The notes: a model not told the origin generated them from the letters alone. A stretch of 64,000 nt of DNA from Heliocidaris tuberculata (GCA_025618425.1 CM046832.1:59708087-59772086); one strand, 5' to 3'; positions 1 to 11,014 are shown, counted from the stretch's first letter. Translations and numbers: made by a program.

Positions 1-630
1 ACAACATCCATCAACTTTTATCCATGTCTCTTTTCACATGAATAAACCTAATATTTTGTCCCCCTTGGGGGCGGCTGTCTGGAGCCCCGCACATGATAAA
101 AAAAGCCGTCATTGGTGTTTTCATGGGAGGTACCCTCCAAGTAACGATTTCCATTTACTTTTGGCCATGTCTCTTTTCACATGAATAACACTATGTGTAT
201 ATGATGGGGCACTTTGGGGACGGCTGTCTGGGGCCCCGCACAGGATAAAATAGCTGTCATTGGTGTTTTCGTGGTAGGTACCCCCTAAGGAATAATATCC
301 ATCCACTTTTGTCCATGTCTCTTTTCACATGAATAAACTTAATTTTTTTGCCCCCTTGGGGGCGGCTGTCTGGGGCTCCGCACAGGATAAAATAGCTGTC
401 ATTGATGTTTTCGTGGTAGGTACCCCCTAAGGAACAAACCCCAATCACTTTTGTCCATGTCTCTTTTCACATGAATAAACTCATTTTTGGGGCCCCCTTT
501 TGGGCGCCCCCACGGCTTACTGCACAGGATGCAAAGAGCCAGTCGCACATTTTCTTGACCCTTGACCACATCCTAACATGACCTGGCCATCAAAAAGTTT
601 GACCCTTTTCACATGAATAAAATGGTCTGG
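1..630. repeat. Tandem repeat, ~143-147 bp period, 4+ copies
   Basis: The phrase CATGTCTCTTTTCACATGAA recurs at 23, 166, 313 and 456 (spacing 143, 147, 143), with a degenerate fifth copy near 600 that keeps only the TTTTCACATGAATAAA part. Each unit also carries a CTGTCTGGGGCCCCGCACA-type block and a GGTAGGTACCCCCTAA-type block. Small open frames across it are repeat read-through, not genes. The array runs off the left edge, so total copy number is unknown. Confidence 0.85.
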
Positions 631-639
631 GCGCCCGGC

Positions 640-1064
640 CTAATATGAAACGCGCAGAAAGTGCTACACGCACCGAGAGTCCTCCTCTACGCTAGTAGTG
701 TAATCCCGGCGGCCGGCCCGGGCCGCGCCGGGGACACGTGCAGGCTGGTGTGCGTGTGTGTAGTGCTCCCAGATATAACTATACCTGATTGGATGCAAAA
801 AGTGCTACCGTTTCCTCTCGACGAATAAGAATCATTGTTACAATGGTCATCTACACTAAGCGAATCCCTTACCATTACTTCAACCCTATAGACCAAAAAC
901 TATTCCTCACAATCATCCCAACCCTAACCCTAAACCGAACATAAAATACAAGTGCAACCCAGTATAACTCTATCTGTCACGAAGTTGGATCAGCACGCAA
1001 AAATTCATGTCGATCATCGTCGGTAACATACCCCCTTAATTTCTAGGCCTATGCTGATCTGATA
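640..1064. other. Non-coding stretch, nothing recognised
   Basis: A short GC-rich patch (about 708-735) and otherwise plain AT-rich sequence. No splice-flanked exon, RNA gene or repeat partner elsewhere in the window was found. Confidence 0.5.
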
Positions 1065-1239
1065 AAGGGCTGGTCACATTTGTCCGATAAGCATAACAAT
1101 AACGACGATAAATTCAATTAAAGGTACACTGCCATGTTTTGTTAGTATGCCCGTGTATGCTGTGCGGTGTACCTTTAAGGGCTGGGCACATTTATCCGAT
1201 AACGATAACGATAACGAGATTTTTCATTAAATAATAGAG

Positions 1240-1312
1240 GTGTCGTAGCCGAGTGGTTAAAAACACTCGACTGGAAATGCGAGGATCGTGGGTTCGATCC
1301 CCGGTACATATC
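1240..1312 (+). pseudogene. tRNA-Ser-like pseudogene / SINE-type head
   Basis: Box A-like TAGCCGAGTGG (about 1247-1257) and box B-like GGTTCGATCCC (about 1292-1302) are present, with an anticodon-like stretch CTGGAAA between CTCGA and TGCGAG. This resembles animal tRNA-Ser. The T stem pairs reasonably, but the 5' GTGTCGT and the 3' GTACATA cannot form an acceptor stem, and the anticodon stem carries an extra base. It is therefore a tRNA-derived relic inside the surrounding TIR element rather than a working gene. Confidence 0.55.
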
Positions 1313-1323
1313 GATCTTTTATC

Positions 1324-1703
1324 ATACACTAAATAAATGGTGTTTGGCATATTAATACGTGTGTAAGTGTGTTTCTTTAAAAAAAAATTTAAAAGAATAA
1401 AAAAAATAAAGGTACACCCTAGAGATTGGGGGTATCTGTGATAACCAACTAGCCCGGCTCTGCCCCGGTCACAAACCGGTCAGGCACGGTCATGCTCTCT
1501 ATTATATGATGGGGAGCCCTATGTCTGCGCACCTAAGATTTGACTTGATGGGCAGTACAATAGGCCTTTAAAATTACCCTTGAGTTTATTTTTCAAAAGT
1601 AGTTTTTATCGTGTTCATACATTAAATAAATGGTGTTTGGCATATTAATACGTGTGTGAGTGTTTTACTTAAAAGAAAAAAAAATTAAAGGTACACCCTA
1701 GAG
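1324..1703 (+). repeat. Direct repeat pair inside the TIR element
   Basis: 1324-1422 and 1617-1703 are near-identical. Both run from CATACA(C/T)TAAATAAATGG through GGCATATTAATACGTGTGT to an A-rich run and AAAGGTACACCCTAGAG. The offset is about 290 bp, an internal duplication of the element. Confidence 0.8.
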
Positions 1704-1965
1704 CTGCCCTACTACCAACCACAAGCGTACACTCACACGTACACACCGTATAGAGTATCACCTTTAATTGAGAATCTTGTTATCGTTATCGTTATCGAAT
1801 AAGTCTGACCAGCTCTTAACTTCGAAATTGTGGAAATCTTCGAGCAAATTATGCACCAGGGCATCTGACAAGTCAAACTTGCAATACTTTAGTCACTATA
1901 TAAGCCTAACGCCTACCTATTTTTCAATCATGTTTATTTTGTCTCTTCTCCCAATCAATCTTCAG

Positions 1966-1986
1966 CTGGAGGAACTAGAAGCTGAC
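1966..1986 (+). CDS. Candidate 21-nt microexon of the acidic gene
   Basis: A good pyrimidine tract ends in TTCAG at 1965, followed by 21 nt coding LEELEAD and then the consensus donor GTAAGT. It is phase 0 on both sides, so it joins in frame to the exon at 4989, and its acidic composition matches. Being short, it could be chance; treat as provisional. Confidence 0.42.
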
Positions 1987-4900
1987 GTAAGTATGATCAA
2001 GTTTCTGTTTCATTTCCAGGTATCTGTATACTGTCCAAGAATAGTGTGAACTCTGATCCTAAATTATATATGGACACGTGATTTGTGATTTCAAAGGTGG
2101 CTTTTCGGAATATGGTAACTTGATTTTTCCGAATTAGGGGCAGAATACGAAATATCCTTTTGAAATTTTGATGGAAAAAAAAATCCAACAAAAATGGCTG
2201 ATACATGCAGGCTTTAATATTCATTAGTTTAAAAAAAATAAATTATTGAGACATATTTATTCAGGATAAAACATGATCAGCGAAAGCTGTTTTACATCAT
2301 GGTCCTGATTAAAGGACATATACAGCAATAAAAACATTCAACAAAATACAAAATATGAAATGTAAATTCAAGTTACAAAAAACATCGAAATTACAGTATA
2401 ATATTGAAATTAAAATTTAAAAAAGTCTCAAAAGAAACAGAGAAAGGTAAAGAGAAAGGTGATGTGAGAAAAGAGACAAGGCCGGAAGTAATTTCAGACA
2501 TTTCACGTTATCTAACTTGAACTCAAGCATCTCATGCTATCATTCACGCTATTTGACTTCTTTTCTTTAATGGTCAAAATCTTAAGCCCTTTTCCCGTCA
2601 TTGAAGTCAGTTTGTTGATAGATTGTGAGGTACTGGAACTATGGTGAATTGCGCTGATTATATCCTAATGACGTAAGCATGCAATTGTGATAAAGAAAAG
2701 AAGCGTGTACGTTTTTCTTTGTTTTTCGTGATTATTCTTTGTCTGCGTTTGTGATAAGAAGGGAGCAAACAAGTTTACTCCTGAAATGGCGAATTAATTC
2801 GCTTGGTAAATAATGATTTTATTTCTGTTTTGTTGCAATTAGAGAACTAAAAGTGTCCTTCTAATTTGTTGATTGTGTAAAGAATATGTAACGTTTCTTT
2901 TTGTGCGTCACCTTCCTGATATAGCAATACAAAGCTAGATATACGTTACAAATTAACCAAATTAACCAAAAGTCAGTCAACAAAATTGTAAGGAGAGAAA
3001 ATTTGATATTATTCTTGACATTTGATATGACTATCTGACATAATCATAATGAAATAAAACAACATTCATATCGGGACTCCGGCGCCGATTTGCTTTGGGG
3101 AATTTTTCTCTTAAAATGTAGTTTAGTTTCATGTGTTTACACTAAAAATATGTCGTTTATTGAACCTAGACGCTGATAGTTCTAATTATATTTAAAGAAC
3201 GGGTAATTACATGTCCAGCTTACTTGCTTTTTCCTTTTTTTGGGGGGGGGGTGGGGATGCAGAAAAAATTAGATACATCATATCCAAAGGAATAAAATCC
3301 TATTACAAATTTGATTCTATTTTGTTGAAAGCTGAAGCTGTAATCATCTATGAGAGTTACATTCCTCTATATGTATATTTTGCTGAATGGACATTGAAAA
3401 CAAAAACAAATGATAAAAGGGGAACTTCCTCTTTTATCACAATGTACAGTTCAACGAAATTCCTCTATTTCACTTCAAACATGTCGATGTCAAAGGATGT
3501 GTTCAAGGGCGTCACTAGACCATGTAATTGATGGCGAGGGGGCGGGGGAGGGTTGTCGGACCCATGGGCGGCGATCCCGGGGCGAAGAACGGAAGGGGAA
3601 CGCGTTCTCTCTTCCCCCCCCCCCCCGAAATTAGAATGTTGTACATTTTATCATAATGTACAATTCAACGAAATTCCTCTATTTCACTTCAAACATGTCA
3701 AACATGTCGATGTCAAAGGATGTGTTCAAGGGCGTCGCTAGACCATTTAATTGGTGGCGAGGGGGCGGGGGGGGGGCGGGGGCGGGTTGTCGGACCCATT
3801 GGCGGCGATCCCGGGGCGAAGAACGGAAGGGGGAACGCGTTCCCCCTTCCCAATGGTAAAGGCTAGTCGCGTCCCCCCTTCGGCGACAAGAAATCGCCGC
3901 ACATGGTCGGACTCGGACCAGATAATTTCCCAGCAAGCAAATAGAAAAAGTTCCTCAGATTTTCAAAACCTGGTTGTCACATTTTCAGATTTGCCAACAG
4001 GGATTCCAAAATATTTTCCCCCAAAACAAAAACTTAGCGACCCCCTCCTCCCCCATCTCCCTCCAACGAAGTTCCGAGTATTGTCTAAAGATGACAGTCA
4101 GGGTCTATCGTTGGAGTAGTGGCGTCTGACAAAATAACATCTCGTTATTACCCATTCTTATACTTTTGATATATTCAATGAGCTAAGAAAACGCTTTGTA
4201 ATTATTATTGTAGTATCATTTGCTAACGCTCAACACTCTTTAACATGGGCCACGGAACCTGGGGGGGGGGGGCTGGAAAGGCTGCAGCCCCCTCCACTTT
4301 TTTGAAGTAGACACTTTTCATAAAACCTCGGAAAAAAGGTTCGAAAATTGTCATTAACCCTTTCGAGACAATTGACCACATTTTGTGGTTTGGCTCAATA
4401 ACTTTTGATTCAGAGCTCTAAAAAACATACCAGATGCATGTAGAAAGAGCAAAAATTTCTGCACATACTATGTCTATTTTTGTTGCACTACCATGTTGCG
4501 TTTGACACCAGGAATTCTAAAAACGAGAGTGAGATTTAAAATCCTTAAATTGGCAACACACTGAGAGGTTCAAAATCAGTTTTTTATCCAAATTGGCAAT
4601 TTTTTCAACTTTTCAACAAAATGTCTAATCATGTATATTGTTTTCAAAGACATTACACCTTATTTGAACCATGTAGCACTAAAAGAAAAATTGTATTGTT
4701 GCCAATTTGAAAAACGAAATGTGATCAATTTAGCCCTTCAATAATTCCTGTCCTGAAAGGGTTAATGAGTGAAATCAAATTAGCCCCCCCCCCTCTTTCA
4801 AAAACGCTCCGCGGTCCCTGTTTGATACCAACTTCGATTATTTATATTATACTGTCGTGTATTTTTACTTTGATTCCACTGTATTTTGTGTTATTTCTGT

Positions 4901-7900
4901 TATTTGTCTTTGAATCATTATAATTTGGGAAAAGCGCTGAATGAATAAAATTGTTATCACTTTATTCGCATTTCGTTCACTTTATTAGTTAGATCAACTT
5001 GAGCCCGTGGTCCCCGCTGAAACGACAGTCGACGATGAGGAAGATGAAGGCGACATTGAACCCGTCGATGAAACCGATGAAGACGAAGAGATCGAACCAC
5101 CGGCTGAGACAGTGCCAGCCAATCCACTACCAGTTCAACAACAGCTTCCAGAAACAGTACCTGCTGAAAACGAAGTGGAAATCAATCCCGTGGTCGAACA
5201 GCCTGTGGAGGCGGAGGATGACGACGACGAAGATGATGAGGATGACGAGGAGGAGGAGGAGGAAGGGGATGTCGCTGGAGAAGGAGAAGAGGGACAGGAC
5301 GGCGAAGAAACCGATGGCGAGTGGGGGGAAGAAGTGGCGGTGAATGAGGGGATCATACCGTATCGCAACCCTGAAGATGATGACCTGTACCTGAGGAAGC
5401 TTATTGTTCAGGTCAGTGAAATGGCGTATAGCGACGAGGGGAGCGGCATGGAGGGCACGTGACCCCTGATCTGACATGTCTGAAAAAGAAAGCTAAAGAG
5501 AGAGAGAGAGAGAGAGGGGGGGGGGGGGGGACAAAGAGAGAGAGGAAGGGTGAGATATGAAGTTAGAAAGGAAGAGGAACTTGAAAAAAAAAATGTACAT
5601 GATAGTACTCTATACACCAATTTCCTAATCGGTTGCGTTTTAAATTCGCAGTTCTAGTAAAACCGATGCCCGCCCCGCCCCCCTCCCCCTCCCCTCCATA
5701 GTGATGCTGTTGCCCCTCAATGACTGGTCCCACGCTACACCACTGGTTCATGTTATATAAAATTTCGACTATATGTCCCACTTTCATCATGCTTTTTTAA
5801 CAATCTTAGACCAACTACCCAAAAGTGGCCCAGGCCATACAAGAGGAAGCATCTGCATATTTGCGATATCTGGATGCGTGATGAATCCGTCATTGTATTA
5901 GTCTCATTGAAATAATCATCGGCATTATTCTGCATGTGAAAAACCTGTCTGCACTCTATATAATCATCATGCCAATGGGGTCAATGACACGAGTTTCAAA
6001 ATTAAGTTTTTAAAGAGAATTGCAAAATGAAAACATTATTGCTCTCATAATTCTGCCTGTTTCACATGATTATCTTCATGACTCATGAATATTAAAATTT
6101 AAACATTGAATTTTGCAGTTTCAAAGTGCATCTCGTATTACTGCGCCAAACATGATCATGTTCAATGTTTTAATTATAGCTCAGTCATCCTTTTGCAGGA
6201 AGAGTTTCCTTGTTAAGTTTGTAATTCCCTGTGGTCATCCTCCCGACTTACTACCCCCACCCCACCCCCCTCCCGCCCCTTGTCTTTGGGTAGTTTCTTG
6301 ATACCATATGGAAGAAATATGGTCGCTAAAATTGCAATAAGTCCCTTCCTATAAATGAGAACTTTTATTGCACTGTAATTATTATGACCGAGGATTGTTA
6401 AAATTTGTTGAAGTGGTAGCATATCCCAGAATACGTCGTTTCGCTATTTGTACCAAACCACTGACCATGCTTCTGTTGTTGCTATAAAGCTCGGGATATG
6501 AATGTAAAAGAAAGCATACCGACCTTGTAATTCGTGTTTTTTATATTTCAGGCTTTGACCGTTCTTTATAGGAAGGACGCTGAACGAATCGACAAGATGC
6601 TACAGGAATACGAGAACCAACTGCTAGAGGATGACGTATTTGAAGAAAACTTCGCCCCTGCACCTCAAGGTAACTTGGCGTCTGCTCTTACTTAGATTTT
6701 TATTCGTGATTCTAGACACCGCGCTTTGATATACCACTTTCGCTGTTCACGGGGTGTGATTGTTGCGAGAAACGCTGCGTGACATACGACACCATTTAAG
6801 AAAGACTGTCGTCTTGTCATTTTGCTGTAATGTACATGAGTGTTGTGCGAAGAAATTGCAGCATGACACCTGACACCGTACGAATAAAGAAACTACCTCA
6901 TCATTGCTCTATCGACCTCAGGAAGCGATCAACAATCACAACGTTTGGACAGTGAGCGCTATGATTCCAACCAAGCTCTTTATTTAAATAATTATTTACC
7001 AACAAACTATAGGTATATTATATACCTATAGTTTGTTGGTAAATAATTATTTATACGAAATTCTGTTAGAACAGGTCACAACATTCTACTTAATAAGTCG
7101 TAATTAATATTTACCATTTCACATAATAGTTTAGTCAAGCATGCGTCGCACTTCAAACGGATTTTCTTTAATATTGCACTGCATTACACTTTGATACATT
7201 TAAAATAATATTTATGTAGCTTTGTATAGACATACTGTAGGACTTACAAATTGTAAGGTCGTGAGTAAAATATTTCACAAAGTGGGGGCTGATCTTATCA
7301 AGACAGGGGGTTTATAAAGCAAGAAGTAAATTCTGTGAAATCCTTTAAAATATGCATATTCTTCTAGATTTAATTTACGTTACATCCTATTGCTTCTCTC
7401 ATTAGACCTGAAACCAGGTAATGAAATGGGAGAACAGAAAATCGAAGCGGGTGCCTTTGCAGAACGACCCTTCACTAACGATGAGCTTCATCAAGAGGAA
7501 GGTAGGAAGATGGCTGCATTATTCTGAAGTTTCAGTCCTCAAGACAGAGCTTCTCTAGATCGACCAACATGAATGGGAGGATATCGCATCAAATTTGCTG
7601 ACAAGTTTGACAAAGTTTGCCAGTAACCCCCCTCCTCCCTCAAAAAAAAAATTAAAAAAATAACTAAAATAAAAATAACATTATTTTTTAATGACAAGAA
7701 GACGCAGATCTTTCCTTAGAATTTCTGCGATTCGTCGAGTATTGTTAACCTAAATTCTAAATGCGGTGTGTCAGCATCAGGCCCGTAACTAGGGGGGGGG
7801 GGGGGAGTCGGGGTTCGAACACCCCCCCCCCCCCCGTGGAGAACATGGTCCGATTGAACAAAACAAAAAAAGGGGGCAGTGAAAACTTCTTCCCAAATCT

Positions 7901-10814
7901 CCAAATGCCACAGAAGAGTGATTTTTTATAAGATTTCCTAGGTTGAACCCCCCCCCCCCCCCGGCCACCTGGAAGAGGTGGTTGACATCTTCAGCAACAC
8001 ACATCCAAGGATGATGCTGAACTTGGTATAGATAATAGGTAAGAACAATTCAGGCACGATGATGATTAGAGACTTTTCTTCATGGCTGATACATAATATT
8101 ATTATGTAACCAAACTATTAAAGGTGAAAAATTTGTTGATTTTTACGTTTAAAAAGATACCCCTCCCAGACCCTACCCCGCTGCTCGGTCGCTTCACTCC
8201 CTCAGAAAGGTCCACTATTTCCAACTTTGAAACCCCCCCCCCCCCCAATAAAAATCCTAGTTACGGGCCTAAGCATCCCCACCAGTTGCATATTATCCAA
8301 CAACTGAGGGGAGGGGGTGCTGGTGTCAAGGGGCACCGGTCTCACAAGGTAGATTAAATTGCAAGACAACCCGACCACCGAGTGACGTGATGGTTAAAAC
8401 ATTGCATTCCCCTGTCACTTTCTTTATCTCTAACTTTATCTCCCTCTCTTTCTTTCTTTTTTTTTTCTTTCTCTCTCTCTCTCTCTCGATCTCCATTCGA
8501 TTGAGGGCACATGCCACTCACATAATTATGACCCCGGACCCATGCACTTCCTTCATAACAGCACTTCAATAATTCATTGATGATGAACGAGGGATGATAC
8601 TGATTACTCATTAAGATAAAACAAAACAAAACAATGAATATCGATCTGGTGGAGGTTACACACATATAAACGTAACTGGCAGAGGCCTGTAATGAAATCA
8701 GGAGTATTGCTATTTTCGGACTGTTCAAAAAGACACTTTCGCCATGGTCTGTTACATTAATATGTATATGAAATATATACGCTGAGTAGTGTCACACTTA
8801 TTAGCTAATTCTTAGCTGTTCCGTTTATCCCTTTCCCCCAGTTTTACAAGCCTTGGCGGCAAAGAAAAGGCAAGGTAAGACCAAACTTCTTCAAGCTGCT
8901 TTTGGAAGGGACAAAATCGCCCGCCCCAATCTCCTTAGCAATAAAAGTTAGTTGATATCTACGTTGCAGCAATTTCAGGAAGGGCTGGTCTGTATTTTGG
9001 CTTGAAGGGCTAGGTGATAACGAAATGAAATTTTTGAGCACTTTTAGGCCAAGGGAAAATAGATCGATGGCACACCGGGTTCGGTTTAAACACTTCCCAC
9101 CTTGATGGGTAGGCCTACACAAGGTAGGAAGATCTTTCTGATGTATCACATAACCGAACATATTCTGTATAATACAGACAGCCCAGACAAATGCCAGAAG
9201 ACGGACATTGTGGTTTAGCGGGCTTTCTGGAAATTTGTCTGAAGGGAGGCCCGCTAGACCAACATGTCGGTCTAGCGGGCCTTCAGACAACTTTTCACTA
9301 GACAGACATTGTCGGTCCGTTGTGCTGGTGGTCTCGTGAGCTTTGGGTCTACTGGGATGTCCCCACAATAAGTTACGAACGGAGGTATGCATGAATAGGC
9401 CCATCATGAACCGGCCTATCATAATCTAATAGGCTAAATTGATATTAATAGACAGATATTGTTTGTGTGGTTTGTTAAACACTTTGCGTCGTAAAAGTTG
9501 ATAAAAGATTAAGCATCGGCGACAGGCAAAAAGTGGAAAGCTACATTCAAATGTCAAAACATAGAAAATGTGTGCAGTTTGAATTCTGTACCCTCTTTTT
9601 TTTCAGACATGAACGCAGCCGAACAGACTCTTCTTTCCGATATGCAAACATTTGAAGGCGAGGGAATAACTCTGGATGAAATCATAAACGATCTGGAGGA
9701 CAAGAAGAATAACCATGGCCAAGGACTGCTAGTGGAACAACGAGACGGTATGATGAGTCTATATAATATTTATAAAAATCAGCAGGTACAGTGGCGGTTC
9801 CGGGGGTGGTGGGGGTCACGCGGGGATCTGGACCTAACACTTTTTTGCTTGTCAGAGATTTTTGGGGAATTGGACTCTCTTTTATGTTTGATAAGTTTTT
9901 TCTTCGTTTGTCAGACTTTATGGGAATTGGACCTCTACCCCCTCCCCTTTGCAAAATCCTGGATCCGCCCGTGAGTTATATGCCTTGCTGCATATGATTT
10001 GATTTGATTAATTGGTATATATAATCTTTGTAAATATACACTTTAATGAACTTTTCCCATGTATGTAAGAAATAATATTAACACAGTGAATTCATGATAA
10101 ACATAATTACATAAAGGAGGGCTGCAACATATGCACGAAGCTTGATGTCCTTGCAACCCTCGGATAAAACTGAATAAATAAAATATACTCACTGATTATT
10201 TATAAATTTAATTTTTAATGAGGTTTGATATTTACGAAAGAATTTTGCTCGTAAATAAGTTATTACTGATACTCACTCAAATGACCTCGAGGACTAGGAA
10301 TTGTTTGTTCTCGTATCTTAATTGAATACACTACACGTTCGTTGAATCCTGAATAAGCTCAATACTGTGAATAGCAAAACAACTGCTTTGTGTCTTAATG
10401 TGTAATTTGTATTCAATCTCATCTTATAATCTGTAGTGCACGTATACCCAGTAATGTTAGTATCGTGCTAGATAGGGAAGTTATGAAAGGTCTTATTTTC
10501 CATAAAATGATTTACTTTTGTTCATAAAAGCGATAGATGAAACTGACGACGAAGAAGAGGCCCTGTTCGGGAAGTATAGAGAGGACGACGTGGACGACGT
10601 TGACAAGGAAGAAGCCACAGTGGTCGACGAAGACCCAGCACTATCTCTTCAGGAGTTGCAGAAGATCGGCAACGAAGGCGTCAACGACGTGGAACATGAA
10701 GTCTACGATAATGAGGAGGAGGAGGACGCCGATGATCTGCTGATGGAACTCATGTCGAACCTGAACACTTCACTTAAGAATTTCCAAGAGCATAAGGCTA
10801 CATTGCCTAAATAG
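1966..10814 (+). CDS. Acidic protein of unknown function, seven-exon 3' portion
   Basis: I do not recognise the family. Exons 1966-1986, 4989-5411, 6552-6669, 7406-7501, 8842-8874, 9607-9747 and 10531-10814 join with AG/GT(A/C) borders and unbroken frame: 1116 nt, 371 residues then TAG. The first two junctions after the microexon are phase 0, and all later introns are phase 1. The second exon is rich in Asp/Glu/Pro/Val, with an almost pure D/E run coded at about 5211-5268. The middle exons read as amphipathic, possibly coiled-coil helices (LYRKDAERIDKMLQEYENQ). The last exon is again acidic and ends in a Leu-rich helix. A KKR basic site sits in the 33-nt exon. An acidic secretory-granule (granin-like), matrix or chaperone-type protein are all possible; nothing seen decides. 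The start codon and any signal peptide must lie further 5', perhaps outside the window. The introns hold several TIR elements. No AATAAA lies just after the stop. Confidence 0.72.
2050..3430. other. Intronic AT-rich stretch, nothing recognised
   Basis: No exon-like open frame with splice borders and no repeat partner elsewhere in the window. One poly(G) run lies at 3241-3250. Confidence 0.5.
3435..3856 (+). repeat. ~215-bp direct duplication in an intron
   Basis: 3435-3625 and 3650-3855 share the same order of blocks: an ACGAAATTCCTCTATTTCAC block, GTCGATGTCAAAGGATGTG, a GGCGAGGGGGCGGGG block, then GGCGGCGATCCCGGGGCGAA and GGAACGCGTTC. The second copy has an extra 10-bp CAAACATGTC duplication. 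Open frames here are shadows of the repeat. Confidence 0.8.
4244..4820. mobile_element. Possible hAT-like element with poly(G)/poly(C) ends
   Basis: The left end CATGGGCCACGGAACC and the right end GCTCCGCGGTCCCTG are imperfect inverted repeats. Each is followed inward by a poly(G)/poly(C) run (4261-4272; about 4784-4794). No matching flanking duplication was seen, so the limits are approximate. It encloses a separate TTAA-flanked element. Confidence 0.4.
4358..4761. mobile_element. TTAA-flanked MITE (piggyBac-like)
   Basis: TTAA at 4354-4357 and 4762-4765 flank a 404-bp element whose ends are CCCTTTCGAGACA and TGTCCTGAAAGGG, an inverted pair. TTAA duplication is typical of piggyBac-type elements. 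There is no coding capacity. It is nested in the 4244-4820 element and so inserted later. Confidence 0.6.
4989..5411 (+). CDS. Acidic gene, main D/E-rich exon
   Basis: The acceptor TTATTAG ends at 4988 (an alternative AG at 4992 would trim the first codon). The exon reads in frame to CAG at 5411 before the donor GTCAGT. It encodes alternating V/P/E segments, then a run of about 20 acidic residues, then DDDLYLRKLIVQ. The GAA/GAG/GAC/GAT-rich strand has open shadow frames on both strands that are not genes. Confidence 0.75.
5496..5531. repeat. (AG)n-poly(G) simple repeat
   Basis: About ten AG units run directly into a G run of about 13, in the intron after the 5411 donor. Similar (GA)n/poly(G) composites occur at 18197-18224 and elsewhere. 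Confidence 0.85.
6552..6669 (+). CDS. Acidic gene, helical exon
   Basis: The acceptor TATATTTCAG ends at 6551 and the donor GTAACT starts at 6670. It encodes ALTVLYRKDAERIDKML and continues to a Phe/Pro/Glu tail, one base into the next codon (phase 1). The charged heptad-like spacing suggests a coiled coil. Confidence 0.78.
6986..7052. repeat. Perfect palindrome, 32-bp arms, 3-nt spacer
   Basis: The left arm 6986-7017 and right arm 7021-7052 are exact reverse complements separated by TTA. AT-rich and intronic, with no related copy seen elsewhere in the window. Confidence 0.9.
7406..7501 (+). CDS. Acidic gene, exon DLKPGNE...
   Basis: The acceptor CTCATTAG ends at 7405 and the donor GTAGGA follows 7501. 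With the G carried over from the previous exon it reads DLKPGNEMGEQKIEAG and on to NDELHQEE, ending phase 1. Confidence 0.75.
7779..8271. mobile_element. TIR element (AGGCCCGTAACTAGG ends) with G/C runs
   Basis: The left end AGGCCCGTAACTAGG (7779) is mirrored by CCTAGTTACGGGCCT (8256-8270). AGCATC lies immediately outside both ends (7773-7778 and 8272-8277), a likely target-site duplication. Poly(G)/poly(C) runs lie at 7791-7805, 7820-7835, 7948-7962 and 8233-8246. Non-coding and about 490 bp, it lies in an intron of the acidic gene. The end sequence is hAT-like but the visible duplication is 6 bp. Confidence 0.62.
8842..8874 (+). CDS. Acidic gene, 33-nt microexon
   Basis: A strong pyrimidine tract CTTTCCCCCAG ends at 8841 and the donor GTAAGA starts at 8875. 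With flanking split codons it encodes VLQALAAKKRQ, placing a tribasic KKR in the protein. Phase 1 on both sides, so it can be skipped without a frameshift. Confidence 0.68.
9607..9747 (+). CDS. Acidic gene, 141-nt exon
   Basis: A poly-T tract then CAG at 9606; the donor GTATGATG starts at 9748. It encodes DMNAAEQTLLSDMQTF and a following Ile/Leu/Asp-rich helix, ending phase 1. Confidence 0.78.
9789..9973. mobile_element. hAT-like MITE, CAGTGGCGG ends
   Basis: The left end CAGTGGCGGTTCCGGGGG and right end CCTGGATCCGCCCGTG match the termini of the better-preserved copy at 24771-25168. The interior keeps the CTTGTCAGA blocks found in that family. About 185 bp, intronic, no clear duplication at the ends. 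Confidence 0.6.
10531..10814 (+). CDS. Acidic gene, terminal exon
   Basis: The acceptor ATAAAAG ends at 10530. The completed codon GCG opens AIDETDDEEEALFGKYRE. A VDEDPALSLQELQKIG segment and another D/E run follow, then DDLLMELMSNLNTSLKNF and TAG at 10812-10814. Phase matches the 9747 donor. Confidence 0.78.
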
Positions 10815-10876
10815 CCACATGATCAGTGAGATATTGCAGATTATCCAAGCATATTACTAGTAATGCCTGAATGCCT

Positions 10877-11014
10877 GGGGAGCGTTTCATCAAGCGTTTT
10901 GTCAGTGATTTTTACCGACAAATTTGCTCTTAGCCAATCAGATGCAAGGATTTCAGTAGCTTATAACAGTGTTCAGTAAAAATCACTGACAAAACGCTTG
11001 ATGAAACGCTCCCC
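10877..11014. mobile_element. Foldback MITE, ~38-bp TIRs
   Basis: 10877-10914 (GGGGAGCGTTTCATCAAGCG onward) and 10975-11014 (ending CTTGATGAAACGCTCCCC) are near-perfect inverted repeats with a 60-bp loop. It lies 60 bp beyond the acidic-gene stop, so if that mRNA extends this far its 3' UTR could form this stem. Confidence 0.75.

Larger units (their letters stand above)
1065..1817. mobile_element. TIR-bounded element with tRNA-like core
   Basis: The left end (1065 onward, AAGGGCTGGTCACATTTGTC, then GATAAnn-type repeats and CAATTAAAGGTAC) is the inverted counterpart of the right end (to 1817, ending GACCAGCTCTT and carrying repeated GTTATC). This gives imperfect terminal inverted repeats of about 60 bp. 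A third copy of the end motif lies in direct orientation at 1178-1229. About 750 bp long with no transposase frame, so a non-autonomous DNA transposon is the likeliest reading. No clear target-site duplication was identified. Confidence 0.65.

Noticed and set aside
1..630. CRISPR-like array
   Set aside because: Unit of ~145 bp is repeated throughout with no unique spacers, in a eukaryotic context.
1240..1312. Functional tRNA-Ser gene
   Set aside because: The acceptor stem does not pair and the anticodon stem has an extra base.
5127..5477. Long open frames antisense to the D/E-rich exon
   Set aside because: Products of GAA/GAC-rich sequence read backwards (Ser/Phe/Ile runs).
8844..9422. 192-codon open frame on the - strand
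   Set aside because: Lies in an intron antisense to the acidic gene and overlaps its 33-nt exon; built partly on repeated GGTCTAGCGGGCC-like segments; no domain or splice context.
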